Source: Eubacteriales bacterium (GTDB lineage Bacteria > Bacillota > Clostridia > Lachnospirales > Lachnospiraceae). Taken from it: a stretch of 33,559 nt of DNA. Below, in pieces: positions 23,951 through 30,583 of this stretch (its first letter is position 1; each line of letters starts with the position of its first letter). The DNA lies in contig JAUNPU010000037.1 in the NCBI GenBank assembly GCA_030536555.1, forward strand, positions 1 to 33,559. The letters are read 5' to 3'. A model generated the notes under the pieces. It saw nothing but the letters and a program-made list of their open reading frames with translations, was not told where the DNA came from and did no database searches. A program made the translations under genes and the position numbers.

Positions 23951-24458
23951 CAATCTTTCCTCCTTCATTCAGATACGCTGCAGGTACTTTGTCCATTCTT
24001 CTTAAGAAGAACAGAATCATTTTCTCGCTCTGCATCAGCAGCATACAGATGCCGGCAATCGGAACCGACGCATACAGAAAGCTCTGTTTACACCCCAGAC
24101 CAGACATCACGCTTTTGCTCATCAGTGCCGTAAATTGAAACCCATAGACAATCATAAATACACTGAACGCAAAAATCATCACATGGCTCATCCCCTTCAA
24201 AAAATCAATCATCATCTTCGGCAGCAGATAGTCAATCAGCATCACCCGGATATGGGTATCCGTCCGAACTGCCAGTGATGCGCTGATCAGTGCCATATAT
24301 ACCATGCAGAGCAGAATCGCCTGTTCCCCCCATCTGGGTGTAGAATGAAGCGCATACCGACAGAACACCACATACGTGGTAATACAGATTGACGCAATAA
24401 ATACAAACTTGCAGAACGACATAAACAGCCAATAGACCGCATCGTAAAACCTCTTCAT
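23943..24458 (-). CDS. dctQ: TRAP transporter small permease, DctQ-type (copy 2)
   Basis: 171 aa, the same length as copy 1 and clearly its paralogue, sharing TPRWGEQAILLCMVYMALIS, RTDTHIRVMLIDYLLP and SVMSGLGCKQSFLYASVPIAG. Four membrane helices are predicted. The ATG at 24458 has AGGAGG at good spacing; the stop overlaps dctM2. It is the partner of dctM2 and dctP2. Confidence 0.9.
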   Translation of the reverse strand: MKRFYDAVYWLFMSFCKFVFIASICITTYVVFCRYALHSTPRWGEQAILLCMVYMALISASLAVRTDTHIRVMLIDYLLPKMMIDFLKGMSHVMIFAFSVFMIVYGFQFTALMSKSVMSGLGCKQSFLYASVPIAGICMLLMQSEKMILFFLRRMDKVPAAYLNEGGKIDG

Positions 24459-24479
24459 TTTGTCTCCTCCTTCTGTTAA

Positions 24480-25550
24480 TTAATTCTGAATCGCAATCAT
24501 TTTTTCCAGAAGTTCACCGATACCCTCTGTATAATCAGCCCACACCGGTTCGCACGCTGCCTGGGCAGCCGCCTTTTCTTCCTCCGTCATATCAATAATG
24601 GTTACGCCCTTGCTCTCCAGGTCTTTGCGGATTTCATCCTCTTCCTCCTCGATTGCTCCTTTGTTCCAGTCAGAAGCCTTCTGTCCCGCTTCACGAAGAA
24701 TCTGTTGGTCCTCCGGACTGAGCGCATTCCATTTTGCCTCCGCCATCAGTACAATACCCGGGCTGAAGGTATGACCGCTCAACAGATAGTACGGCGCCAC
24801 TTCATAGAACTTATTGGAGGAATATCCCGGATATCCGTTTTCTGCACCATCCACCACGCCAGACTGCAGAGAACTGTACAGCTCGCTATAGGAAATCGGA
24901 GTCGGCTCTGCTCCCAGTGCCTTCATGGTATCCATCATCAGCTCCGTCTCCGGCACGCGGATTTTCATGTTCTTAATATCAGACAGGCACGTAAGCTCTT
25001 TGGTCGTAAACAGATTGCGCGCACCCTCATCCATATAAAACACGCCGACCATACCAGCTCCAACCTCCGCTCCTTCCATCAGAAACGCCTGCCCCAGCTC
25101 CTCATTCTCAAGAACCTTCCACATTGCCTCCCGGTCCTTGAATATAAACGGAAGCCCAAACATATTCAGCTTCTTAAATCCATAGTCAGACAGAGAGTTG
25201 GTATTACCCCGATACATATCTACGGTGCCGCCTCCCATCTGAAGGGCGTTCAGGCAGGTTTTCTCATCTCCCAGCGTTGATGCAGAGTACACCTCAACCT
25301 TGATTCTTCCGCCAGACAGCTCATCTACATATTTTGCAAATTCATAACCAACTTCCGTGTTGATGTTGTCATCACTGTTCAGTTCTGCATATTTCAGAAC
25401 AACCTCCGGTGCATCCTCGGATTGTCCGGATTCTGTTTTCGATGCAGCAGCTGTATCTCCTGCCGTCACCTGCGTACCAGAACCTCCACACCCGGCAAGC
25501 CCCGCCGTCATCGCTGATGCAACCACCAATGCCAGTAACTTCTTTTTCAT
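24480..25550 (-). CDS. dctP: TRAP substrate-binding lipoprotein, DctP-type (copy 2)
   Basis: 356 aa from the ATG at 25550; the ATG at 25559 is only 1 nt from AGGAGG and unlikely to be used. The lipobox LAGC is followed by a Ser/Thr/Ala linker that is shorter and different from copy 1. From EVVLKYAELNSDDNINTEVG onward the two proteins are nearly identical, including the binding-pocket segments MKIRVPETELMMDTMKALGA and SGVVDGAENGYPGYSSNKFY. The ligands are therefore probably the same or very close. It is first gene of TRAP operon 2, under a promoter and operators that parallel copy 1. Confidence 0.92.
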   Translation of the reverse strand: MKKKLLALVVASAMTAGLAGCGGSGTQVTAGDTAAASKTESGQSEDAPEVVLKYAELNSDDNINTEVGYEFAKYVDELSGGRIKVEVYSASTLGDEKTCLNALQMGGGTVDMYRGNTNSLSDYGFKKLNMFGLPFIFKDREAMWKVLENEELGQAFLMEGAEVGAGMVGVFYMDEGARNLFTTKELTCLSDIKNMKIRVPETELMMDTMKALGAEPTPISYSELYSSLQSGVVDGAENGYPGYSSNKFYEVAPYYLLSGHTFSPGIVLMAEAKWNALSPEDQQILREAGQKASDWNKGAIEEEEDEIRKDLESKGVTIIDMTEEEKAAAQAACEPVWADYTEGIGELLEKMIAIQN

Positions 25551-25587
25551 GAATCTCATACCTCCTGTACTTTGCTTTATGAATTTT

Positions 25588-25599
25588 TGAACGTTTTAC
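25588..25599. promoter_or_regulatory. LacI-type operator O1 of TRAP operon 2
   Basis: TGAACGTTTTAC, CG centre at 25592, 32 bp downstream of O2. It is an imperfect version of the O1 site before dctP1. Confidence 0.55.
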
Positions 25600-25617
25600 T
25601 TCTTTGTGGTTTAAAAA

Positions 25618-25631
25618 CTAAAACGTTTTTA
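25618..25631. promoter_or_regulatory. LacI-type operator O2 (promoter-proximal) of TRAP operon 2
   Basis: CTAAAACGTTTTTA, CG centre at 25624, about 22 bp downstream of the -10 element, as in operon 1. Confidence 0.65.
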
Positions 25632-25645
25632 TTTTTTGTGATTAA

Positions 25646-25674
25646 AGCGTATAATAGCAGCTATTATTTGTCCA
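25646..25674 (-). promoter_or_regulatory. Promoter of TRAP operon 2 (dctP2)
   Basis: Minus strand TGGACA (25669-25674), 17-bp spacer, TACGCT (25646-25651). It is weak on its own but aligns base for base with the dctP1 promoter and shares the downstream AATCACAA and AACGTTTTAG segments. Confidence 0.5.
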
Positions 25675-25787
25675 TAAAAATGGTGTTAAGAAGCTTATTT
25701 CAGCAGGTTCTTAGCATTTTCTTTATGCATTTTTCTGTTTTGTTCAGTTTTCACAGTTTTAGCTTCTATTTTTATGCGTTTTGCACT

Positions 25788-25801
25788 AAAAAACGTTTTA
25801 G
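25788..25801. promoter_or_regulatory. LacI-type operator O3 between the divergent operons
   Basis: AAAAAACGTTTTAG, CG centre at 25794, 170 bp from O2. It lies just before the putative plus-strand promoter of the ycxB-like operon and could serve both directions. Confidence 0.65.
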
Positions 25802-25804
25802 TAT

Positions 25805-25832
25805 TTACATTCCAAAATACCTGTGTTACTAT
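25805..25832 (+). promoter_or_regulatory. Putative promoter of the ycxB-like / enolase / SDR operon
   Basis: TTACAT (25805-25810), 16-bp spacer, TACTAT (25827-25832). A moderate match, flanked by the AAACGTTT sites at 25794 and 25901. Confidence 0.4.
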
Positions 25833-25880
25833 GCTGTTATAAACGCAACAATTCCATCAAAGTAAGGGGGATTTCATGAC

Positions 25881-26423
25881 GTGAACCAGACATTAAAAAA
25901 CGTTTTAGTCGTCCATGCTTCCATAACCGCAGAACAATTCCGGCGTTTTTCCTACTTTAACGGACTGGTTCTGAAACACCGCTATCTGGGACTGATTGCA
26001 TTTGCGGTTCTGCTGGCGCTGTTTGGCTGGTGCAACCTGATTACCGGCAGCCCGTTTCTGTGCTGGCTGTTCGTGGCAACCGGCATTCTTATCCCGGGCA
26101 TCTACCTTGCCCAGTATCGCAGGAGTATAAATGCCCAGATTATCAGGCTGAATCTCAACCATGCAGCCTGTGATGCCTACACCGTAGGTTTCAGCAGCAG
26201 AGGAATCTATATCGACCGAGGCAGCGAACATGTATCCTATGACTGGAAAGCTTTGCACAGCGCGCATCGGGTCGGCGACTGTACTTATCTGTACTACACT
26301 CCGGAACGTGCATTGATTCTGCCTGATAGCTGCATCACAAATGCAGCTCCGACAGACCTCTGGAAGCTTCTGAGCAACCATATGACAGAAAAAAATATAA
26401 AGAAATGGAGAATAAGATTATGA
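25881..26423 (+). CDS. YcxB-like small membrane protein
   Basis: 180 aa from a GTG at 25881; AAGGGGG lies upstream, and the nearby ATG (25876) hits a stop at once. Two membrane helices lie near residues 36-54 and 58-77. A C-terminal region follows with the YcxB-family pattern: FSSRGIYI, YDWKALHSAHRVGDCTYLYY and LILPDSC. The family's role is unknown. It is unusual as the lead gene of a sugar-acid operon. An AAAAAACGTTTTAG operator sits in codons 5-9, so repressor binding could also block transcription inside the gene. Its stop overlaps the start of the enolase-superfamily gene (ATGA), indicating translational coupling. Confidence 0.75.
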   Translation: MNQTLKNVLVVHASITAEQFRRFSYFNGLVLKHRYLGLIAFAVLLALFGWCNLITGSPFLCWLFVATGILIPGIYLAQYRRSINAQIIRLNLNHAACDAYTVGFSSRGIYIDRGSEHVSYDWKALHSAHRVGDCTYLYYTPERALILPDSCITNAAPTDLWKLLSNHMTEKNIKKWRIRL

Positions 26424-27535
26424 AAATCACAACTTTTGAAACCTGGTGGGTCAGCAGAGATCACTGCCTGTTTGACGAAAAGCGTCAGGGCGGCGCTTCC
26501 ATGAACTGGGATGTTATGGTCATCCGAATCGGAACCGATGCAGGCATCGACGGAATCGCAACCTGTCTTGCAGCCCGCAGCGGCGGTGTAACCGAGAACT
26601 ACCTCTATGACAACATCGCTCCGGTCATCATGGGACGCGATCCTCATGATCGGGAAGCCATCTGGCAGGAACTCTGGAACATCGACCGTCACCTGACCTT
26701 CTTCCCTGTATATCTTCCGGGTCCGATCGATGTGGCATTGTGGGATATCTGTGCCAAGGAAGCAGGACTTCCGCTGTACAAATACATCGGTGCTTATCGC
26801 AACAGCCTTCCGGTCTATGCCAGCGGCAACTTCCACGCTACCGTTCAGGAATATGTAGATGAGGCGCTTTATTACAAATCTCAGGGAGTTCCTGCTTACA
26901 AAGCGCATCCGGCCGGACCGGTCGCATTCGATATGGAGGTTCATCAGGCTGTGCGTGATGCTGTGGGCGATGACTATATCCTGATGAGCGATCCCGTAGG
27001 CGAATACACCATGGGAGATGCCGTGGCAGTAGGCCGTCAGCTGGAGCGACTGAATTACAAGTGGCTGGAAGAGCCATTCCGTGACTTTGAGCTTTACAAA
27101 TATACAGAGCTGTGCCGCACTCTGGATATTCCGATTGCTGCAACCGAGACGACCCGCGGCGCTCACTGGGGTGTAGCACAGACCATCGCGCAGAGAGCCG
27201 CCGATATTGTCCGCGCAGATGTCAGCTGGAAAGACGGCATCACCGGAACTCTGAAGATTGCTCATATGGCAGAAGGCTTTGGTATGAACTGTGAGATTCA
27301 CACCACTACCATGAACTACATGGATCTGGTCAACCTTCATGTGAGCTGTGCGATCCGCAACTGTGAATATTTTGAGTACTTCGTACCGGAAGACAACTAT
27401 CAGCTTCCAATGAAGGGAAAACTTCCGATTGCAAATGGCATCATCACTGTTCCAGAAGGACCCGGCGTAGGCGCAGAGCTGGATTGGGAACTGATTGGGA
27501 AAGCCTGCCACAGCCACAGAAAGCTGGAGCTGTAA
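26420..27535 (+). CDS. Enolase-superfamily (mandelate racemase subgroup) acid-sugar dehydratase
   Basis: 371 aa from the ATG at 26420, which overlaps the previous stop as ATGA and has GGAG 9 nt upstream; the ATG at 26405 lacks such a site. The N-terminal capping domain spans about 1-125, then a barrel domain. Candidate metal ligands are Asp191 (MSDPVGEY), the Glu of LEEP (217/218) and Glu243 (ATETT). The catalytic base pair is Asp267 (RADVSW) and His294 (EIHTTT). The usual KxK reads K161-A-H163, a KxH variant. The family dehydrates aldonates or aldarates to 2-keto-3-deoxy acids. Context suggests mannonate, galactonate or a rarer uronate-derived acid. As UxuA is absent it might act as mannonate dehydratase (inference). 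Confidence 0.82.
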   Translation: MKITTFETWWVSRDHCLFDEKRQGGASMNWDVMVIRIGTDAGIDGIATCLAARSGGVTENYLYDNIAPVIMGRDPHDREAIWQELWNIDRHLTFFPVYLPGPIDVALWDICAKEAGLPLYKYIGAYRNSLPVYASGNFHATVQEYVDEALYYKSQGVPAYKAHPAGPVAFDMEVHQAVRDAVGDDYILMSDPVGEYTMGDAVAVGRQLERLNYKWLEEPFRDFELYKYTELCRTLDIPIAATETTRGAHWGVAQTIAQRAADIVRADVSWKDGITGTLKIAHMAEGFGMNCEIHTTTMNYMDLVNLHVSCAIRNCEYFEYFVPEDNYQLPMKGKLPIANGIITVPEGPGVGAELDWELIGKACHSHRKLEL

Positions 27536-27573
27536 TATTGCAGAGCGAATTTTTTGAAAAGGATGGACGAACT

Positions 27574-28323
27574 ATGAGAGAATTAGAAGGACGCGCCGGA
27601 ATCGTAACCGGAGCAAGCAGCGGTATCGGTCTGGCAATCGCCAATGCACTGGCAGAAGCAGGCGCTACCGTATATATTATCAGCCGTACCGGGAAGGTAA
27701 AAGAAGGCTATCCGGACAGTCTGCCGGGAACTGTACATGTAAAAGGCGATATCACCGATATCGAGGGCATGAAATCCCTCTGCAGTGAACTTGCAGCCCG
27801 CCATGACGGGCACCTGGACTTTCTGGTAAATAACGCAGGAGCCACCTACAAGTGCCTGGCGCAGGATTTCCCGGAGGACGAATTCAACCGGGTCATCAAT
27901 GTCAATGTTTCCTGTGTATTCCGCATGTGCCAGATCTGCTATCCGTATTTAAAGGCAAGTCCATACAAAGGACGCATCATCAATATTTCCAGCATGAGCG
28001 CACATCTGGGCTTCACTCAGGTCGTACCTTACTGCACCAGCAAAGCCGCTGTCTGCGGCATGACCAGAGGTCTGGCTATCGAGTGGGCTGATGATAATAT
28101 CGCAGTCAACAGCATTGCTCCCGGCTGGTTCCACAGCAAAATGCTGGACGAAGTTATGGATGACGAGCGCCGTGCAAAGATTCTGAACCGCATCGCCGTA
28201 CACAACTTCGGTAAAGTGGAGGACCTGGGCGCTATGGCTCGTTTCCTGATTGGTCCCAACGGCAGCTATATCACCGGACAGGATTATGCCGTAGACGGTG
28301 GAACTCTGGCCTATGGGTATTAA
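27574..28323 (+). CDS. SDR-family oxidoreductase
   Basis: 249 aa from the ATG at 27574 (AAAAGGATGG upstream); the frame is open further 5' but overlaps the preceding gene without a ribosome-binding site. TGASSGIG (12-19), NNAG (86-89), catalytic Ser140, Tyr153 and Lys157 (YCTSK), and the C-terminal YAVDGGTLAYGY make a complete classical SDR. It lies 38 nt after the enolase-superfamily gene, so the pair probably acts in sequence: oxidation or reduction of a sugar acid and dehydration. It resembles gluconate 5-dehydrogenase/KduD types and is distinct from the SDR at 16136-16936. Substrate unresolved. Confidence 0.85.
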   Translation: MRELEGRAGIVTGASSGIGLAIANALAEAGATVYIISRTGKVKEGYPDSLPGTVHVKGDITDIEGMKSLCSELAARHDGHLDFLVNNAGATYKCLAQDFPEDEFNRVINVNVSCVFRMCQICYPYLKASPYKGRIINISSMSAHLGFTQVVPYCTSKAAVCGMTRGLAIEWADDNIAVNSIAPGWFHSKMLDEVMDDERRAKILNRIAVHNFGKVEDLGAMARFLIGPNGSYITGQDYAVDGGTLAYGY

Positions 28324-28876
28324 ATCCTTATTCACCGCTCTTCTCTGTGCCGGTATGATGTGCGTCACTTCCACCTATATGGAAGCGAACCGGCTCACCG
28401 CACTAGGAGCCGAACAGCAGTCAGTTGAATCCGTGTCCCCCTCTGCGGCTTCCTACCCTGTCTCTCCAATGGCGCTAAAGCCGGATACTGACGGCTACTA
28501 TTCCTTCCAACTTGAGGTCCCCGCCTTTGACCGGGTCGTCCTCTCCTGGACCAGTCAGGAGAATCCCGGTTTTTCCCTGCGGGTTATAGACCCCCTCACC
28601 GGCGAATGGGGTGACTGGCAGCCCATCAATGAAAGCGGTCAGTCCTACTTAAGAAATATCGGCGGACTGTTCGGCTTCAATCTGTTCCAGTCCGATGCCG
28701 CAAGCCTCACCATGGAGATCCGCGCTGAAAAAAACAAAGAAGCCGGGCTTCAGGATATACAGCTTTCTTTCTCCAGTGAAGAGTCTAAGTCTTCTTCCAC
28801 CATTGTGATGATCGTGGTAATGCTGGCTGCGGGAGGCGCACTTTATGTGAAGAAACGTCAGGAACTGACAGCATAG
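28313..28876 (+). CDS. Unrecognised exported protein with C-terminal membrane anchor
   Basis: 187 aa from the ATG at 28313, inside the end of the SDR gene (11-nt overlap). I do not recognise it. An N-terminal signal-like segment (about 1-20, KSLFTALLCAGMMCVTS) is followed by an outside region of about 140 residues, a membrane helix near 163-179 and a KKR stop-transfer tail, so the middle should face outward. The region 61-155 alternates hydrophobic and polar residues like a beta-sandwich, with FDRVVLSWTSQ and GEWGDWQPINESGQ, loosely like extracellular W-x-x-W beta domains of cell-wall amidases. It is cotranscribed with sugar-acid genes and followed by a strong terminator. It may be a surface accessory, but no function is assigned. 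Confidence 0.7.
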   Translation: MGIKSLFTALLCAGMMCVTSTYMEANRLTALGAEQQSVESVSPSAASYPVSPMALKPDTDGYYSFQLEVPAFDRVVLSWTSQENPGFSLRVIDPLTGEWGDWQPINESGQSYLRNIGGLFGFNLFQSDAASLTMEIRAEKNKEAGLQDIQLSFSSEESKSSSTIVMIVVMLAAGGALYVKKRQELTA

Positions 28877-28920
28877 CTTACAGAGTATATGATTCTGGTA
28901 AAGGATCGTCTATAATAGGA

Positions 28921-28956
28921 GAGGATGTGACCGCCATCGGTCACATCCTCCCTTTT
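28921..28956. terminator. Bidirectional terminator between the exported-protein gene and the M42 peptidase gene
   Basis: A 13-bp perfect stem GAGGATGTGACCG (28921-28933 with 28938-28950), 4-nt loop CCAT, then CCTTTTAT on the plus strand. The last bases run into the stop codon of the convergent M42 gene. Confidence 0.85.
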
Positions 28957-29995
28957 ATCCCAGATAGGCTCTGATCAGCCGGAACGTGTTCTCCACTCCA
29001 TCCCGATGGCTGCGCTCATACCCATGGGATGCATAGACACCCGGTCCGATCAGTCCATGGCGAATATCATTGCCCGCGCGAAGAGTTGCTTCCACATCCG
29101 AACCATAATGCGGGTAGATATCCACCGCAAAGCCCAGTCCTTCCACCTTTGCCAGCTCCACCATCCGGCAAACCACATCATAGTTGTAGGGACCGCCGCT
29201 GTCCTTGGCACAGATGGAGACCTCATGCTCCGTACACTGCAGACCTTCCCCCACGCAGCCCATATCCACAGACCATGCCTCCGTGACGCCTGCCGGAACC
29301 GAGGCAGAGCCGCCATGTCCCACTTCCTCATATATGGTAAAATGCTCATACACCCTGCGTTCCGGTACTACCTGCTCATCCTTTACATACTTCGCATAGC
29401 CAAGCAGAATTGCCGCAGACAGCTTGTCATCCAGAAACCGGCTCTTAATATAACCGGAAGCTGTCACACGGGTACGCGGCTCGAAGCAGACATAATCGCC
29501 CGGCATAATGCCAAGCTTTCTCACATCATCCGCCGTCTTCACCGGCTCATCGATCAGCACCTCCACCGTGTCCCAGCTGCGCTCGGTCTTCTCATAATCG
29601 CCGTTGACATGCACAGAGGCATCCGTCAGCTGGCAGGTTCCCTCATAAATGCCGTCTGCTTTCGTAATAATCCGCACATTCTCCGCCTCCGCATTGGCAG
29701 GCTTCATGCCTCCCACATTGGTCAGCTTCAGCCTTCCGTTGGACTTGATCTGATGCACCATACCTCCCAGCGTATCACAGTGAGCTTCAAGAAGGATGCC
29801 GTCATCAGACGCCCTGCCGCCCAGGTCCGCAATCACACCACCCTTTACGGTGCGATGCGCCTTCACACCGAGACGACCAAATTCTTCCAGAAGGTAATCC
29901 GTCACAGCTCTTCCATAGCCCGACGGACTGTCAATGGCAAGCAGCGCCTGCGCCTGATTCACAATGTAGTCCACATATTTTTTATAATCTGTCAT
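28955..29995 (-). CDS. M42-family metallopeptidase (FrvX/glutamyl aminopeptidase type)
   Basis: 346 aa from the ATG at 29995. An upstream in-frame ATG (30037) overlaps the -10 promoter element and another (30025) would start within a few nt of the transcript, whereas this one has AGGAG 12 nt upstream. The M42/M18-type dinuclear metal ligands are visible: EAHCDTLGG (His, Asp), FLDDKLSAA, YEEVGHGG (catalytic and metal Glu), VDMG, and the C-terminal SHGYERSH. Such proteins are cytoplasmic aminopeptidases, often tetrahedral dodecamers; some are annotated endoglucanases without proof. No link to uronate breakdown is evident. It has its own promoter and stands apart from both neighbouring operons. 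Confidence 0.87.
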   Translation of the reverse strand: MTDYKKYVDYIVNQAQALLAIDSPSGYGRAVTDYLLEEFGRLGVKAHRTVKGGVIADLGGRASDDGILLEAHCDTLGGMVHQIKSNGRLKLTNVGGMKPANAEAENVRIITKADGIYEGTCQLTDASVHVNGDYEKTERSWDTVEVLIDEPVKTADDVRKLGIMPGDYVCFEPRTRVTASGYIKSRFLDDKLSAAILLGYAKYVKDEQVVPERRVYEHFTIYEEVGHGGSASVPAGVTEAWSVDMGCVGEGLQCTEHEVSICAKDSGGPYNYDVVCRMVELAKVEGLGFAVDIYPHYGSDVEATLRAGNDIRHGLIGPGVYASHGYERSHRDGVENTFRLIRAYLG

Positions 29996-30035
29996 GATTC
30001 TATCACGCTCCTGTTCTTGTTTCATATCAGACTCC

Positions 30036-30064
30036 ATTCTAACACATCAGCGGGGCGGTATCAA
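30036..30064 (-). promoter_or_regulatory. Promoter of the M42 peptidase gene
   Basis: Minus strand TTGATA (30059-30064), 17-bp spacer, TAGAAT (30036-30041). The expected start near 30029 rules out the most upstream ATG of the gene. Confidence 0.65.
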
Positions 30065-30583
30065 TATGTGATTTCCGTCGGATGCACGGCTCTGGGTGCC
30101 TGTCCCAGATGCCATTCCCGGGTTGCTCGCCCCAGGTTACCTGTCTGCCAGATTTTTTGTGGATTTCAGGTAGATTTCGAATATCCATTTGGATAATAAA
30201 ACAGGATTTGCGGTACTTATTGTCCAATCAAAGACCAATATCTACCGTAAACCCTGTTTCTGTGGTTGACATAAAACTGTTTTGGACAATTTTAAGCCTT
30301 TTCGGGGCATAATTATCCAAAAATCTCGAAATTTTGGATAATTATTGCCCTTTTCCCTTTTCAATTGTCCAAAAAGGTCCGAATCAACGATGTTTTTCCT
30401 GATTCAGGAGCAGGATTGGACAATTTTATGCCCGATTCAAATAAAATTGTCCAAAACATGAGCCACGAGGCACATCATGCCAATTATTCGTAATGTCAGA
30501 CCACTGCAACACCTCCCCCATGGGCTGCGCAACAGCAGGTCGCCGCATCAGCATCCCCCGCACCCTATCCAGCCAAAAAACAT
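30065..30583. repeat. Non-coding region with repeated TTGGACAAT-type motifs and two long hairpins
   Basis: About 520 nt without a credible gene. Direct copies of a 24-bp unit (TTTTGGACAATTTTA then a C-rich end and TTTTC) start at 30280, 30332 and, less exactly, about 30414. Inverted copies are near 30219, 30311, 30363 and 30441, and a related palindrome TATCCA-tt-TGGATA is at 30182-30195. They form two hairpins: an 18-bp stem with one bulge (30305-30350), followed by TTTTCCCTTTTC, and a perfect 14-bp stem (30416-30429 with 30441-30454). The rest (30455-30583) holds nothing I recognise. It may be a decayed mobile hairpin repeat, a multi-site operator or a structured RNA. Confidence 0.6.

Larger units (their letters stand above)
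25551..25880. promoter_or_regulatory. Divergent control region of TRAP operon 2 and the ycxB-like operon
   Basis: 330-nt AT-rich non-coding gap. AAACGTTT-type sites have CG centres at 25592, 25624 and 25794, and one more lies inside the ycxB-like gene (25901). It also contains an inverted repeat ATAATAG-cag-CTATTAT (25651-25667) overlapping the dctP2 promoter spacer. Layout matches the dctP1 region: 32 bp between the first two sites and 170 bp to the third. Confidence 0.7.

Noticed and set aside
19381..25550. Mobile element or composite transposon around the duplicated TRAP operons
   Set aside because: No transposase, integrase, terminal inverted repeats or target duplications were found; only the operons and their control regions are repeated.
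26294..27517. Minus-strand open frame of 407 codons antisense to the enolase-superfamily gene
   Set aside because: Shadow frame; the plus-strand gene has intact metal-ligand and catalytic motifs and operon spacing.
29006..30196. Plus-strand open frame of 396 codons antisense to the M42 gene
   Set aside because: Shadow frame without ribosome-binding site; it runs through the M42 promoter.
30179..30454. CRISPR array
   Set aside because: The repeats are in both orientations, imperfect and unevenly spaced, and no cas genes are present.
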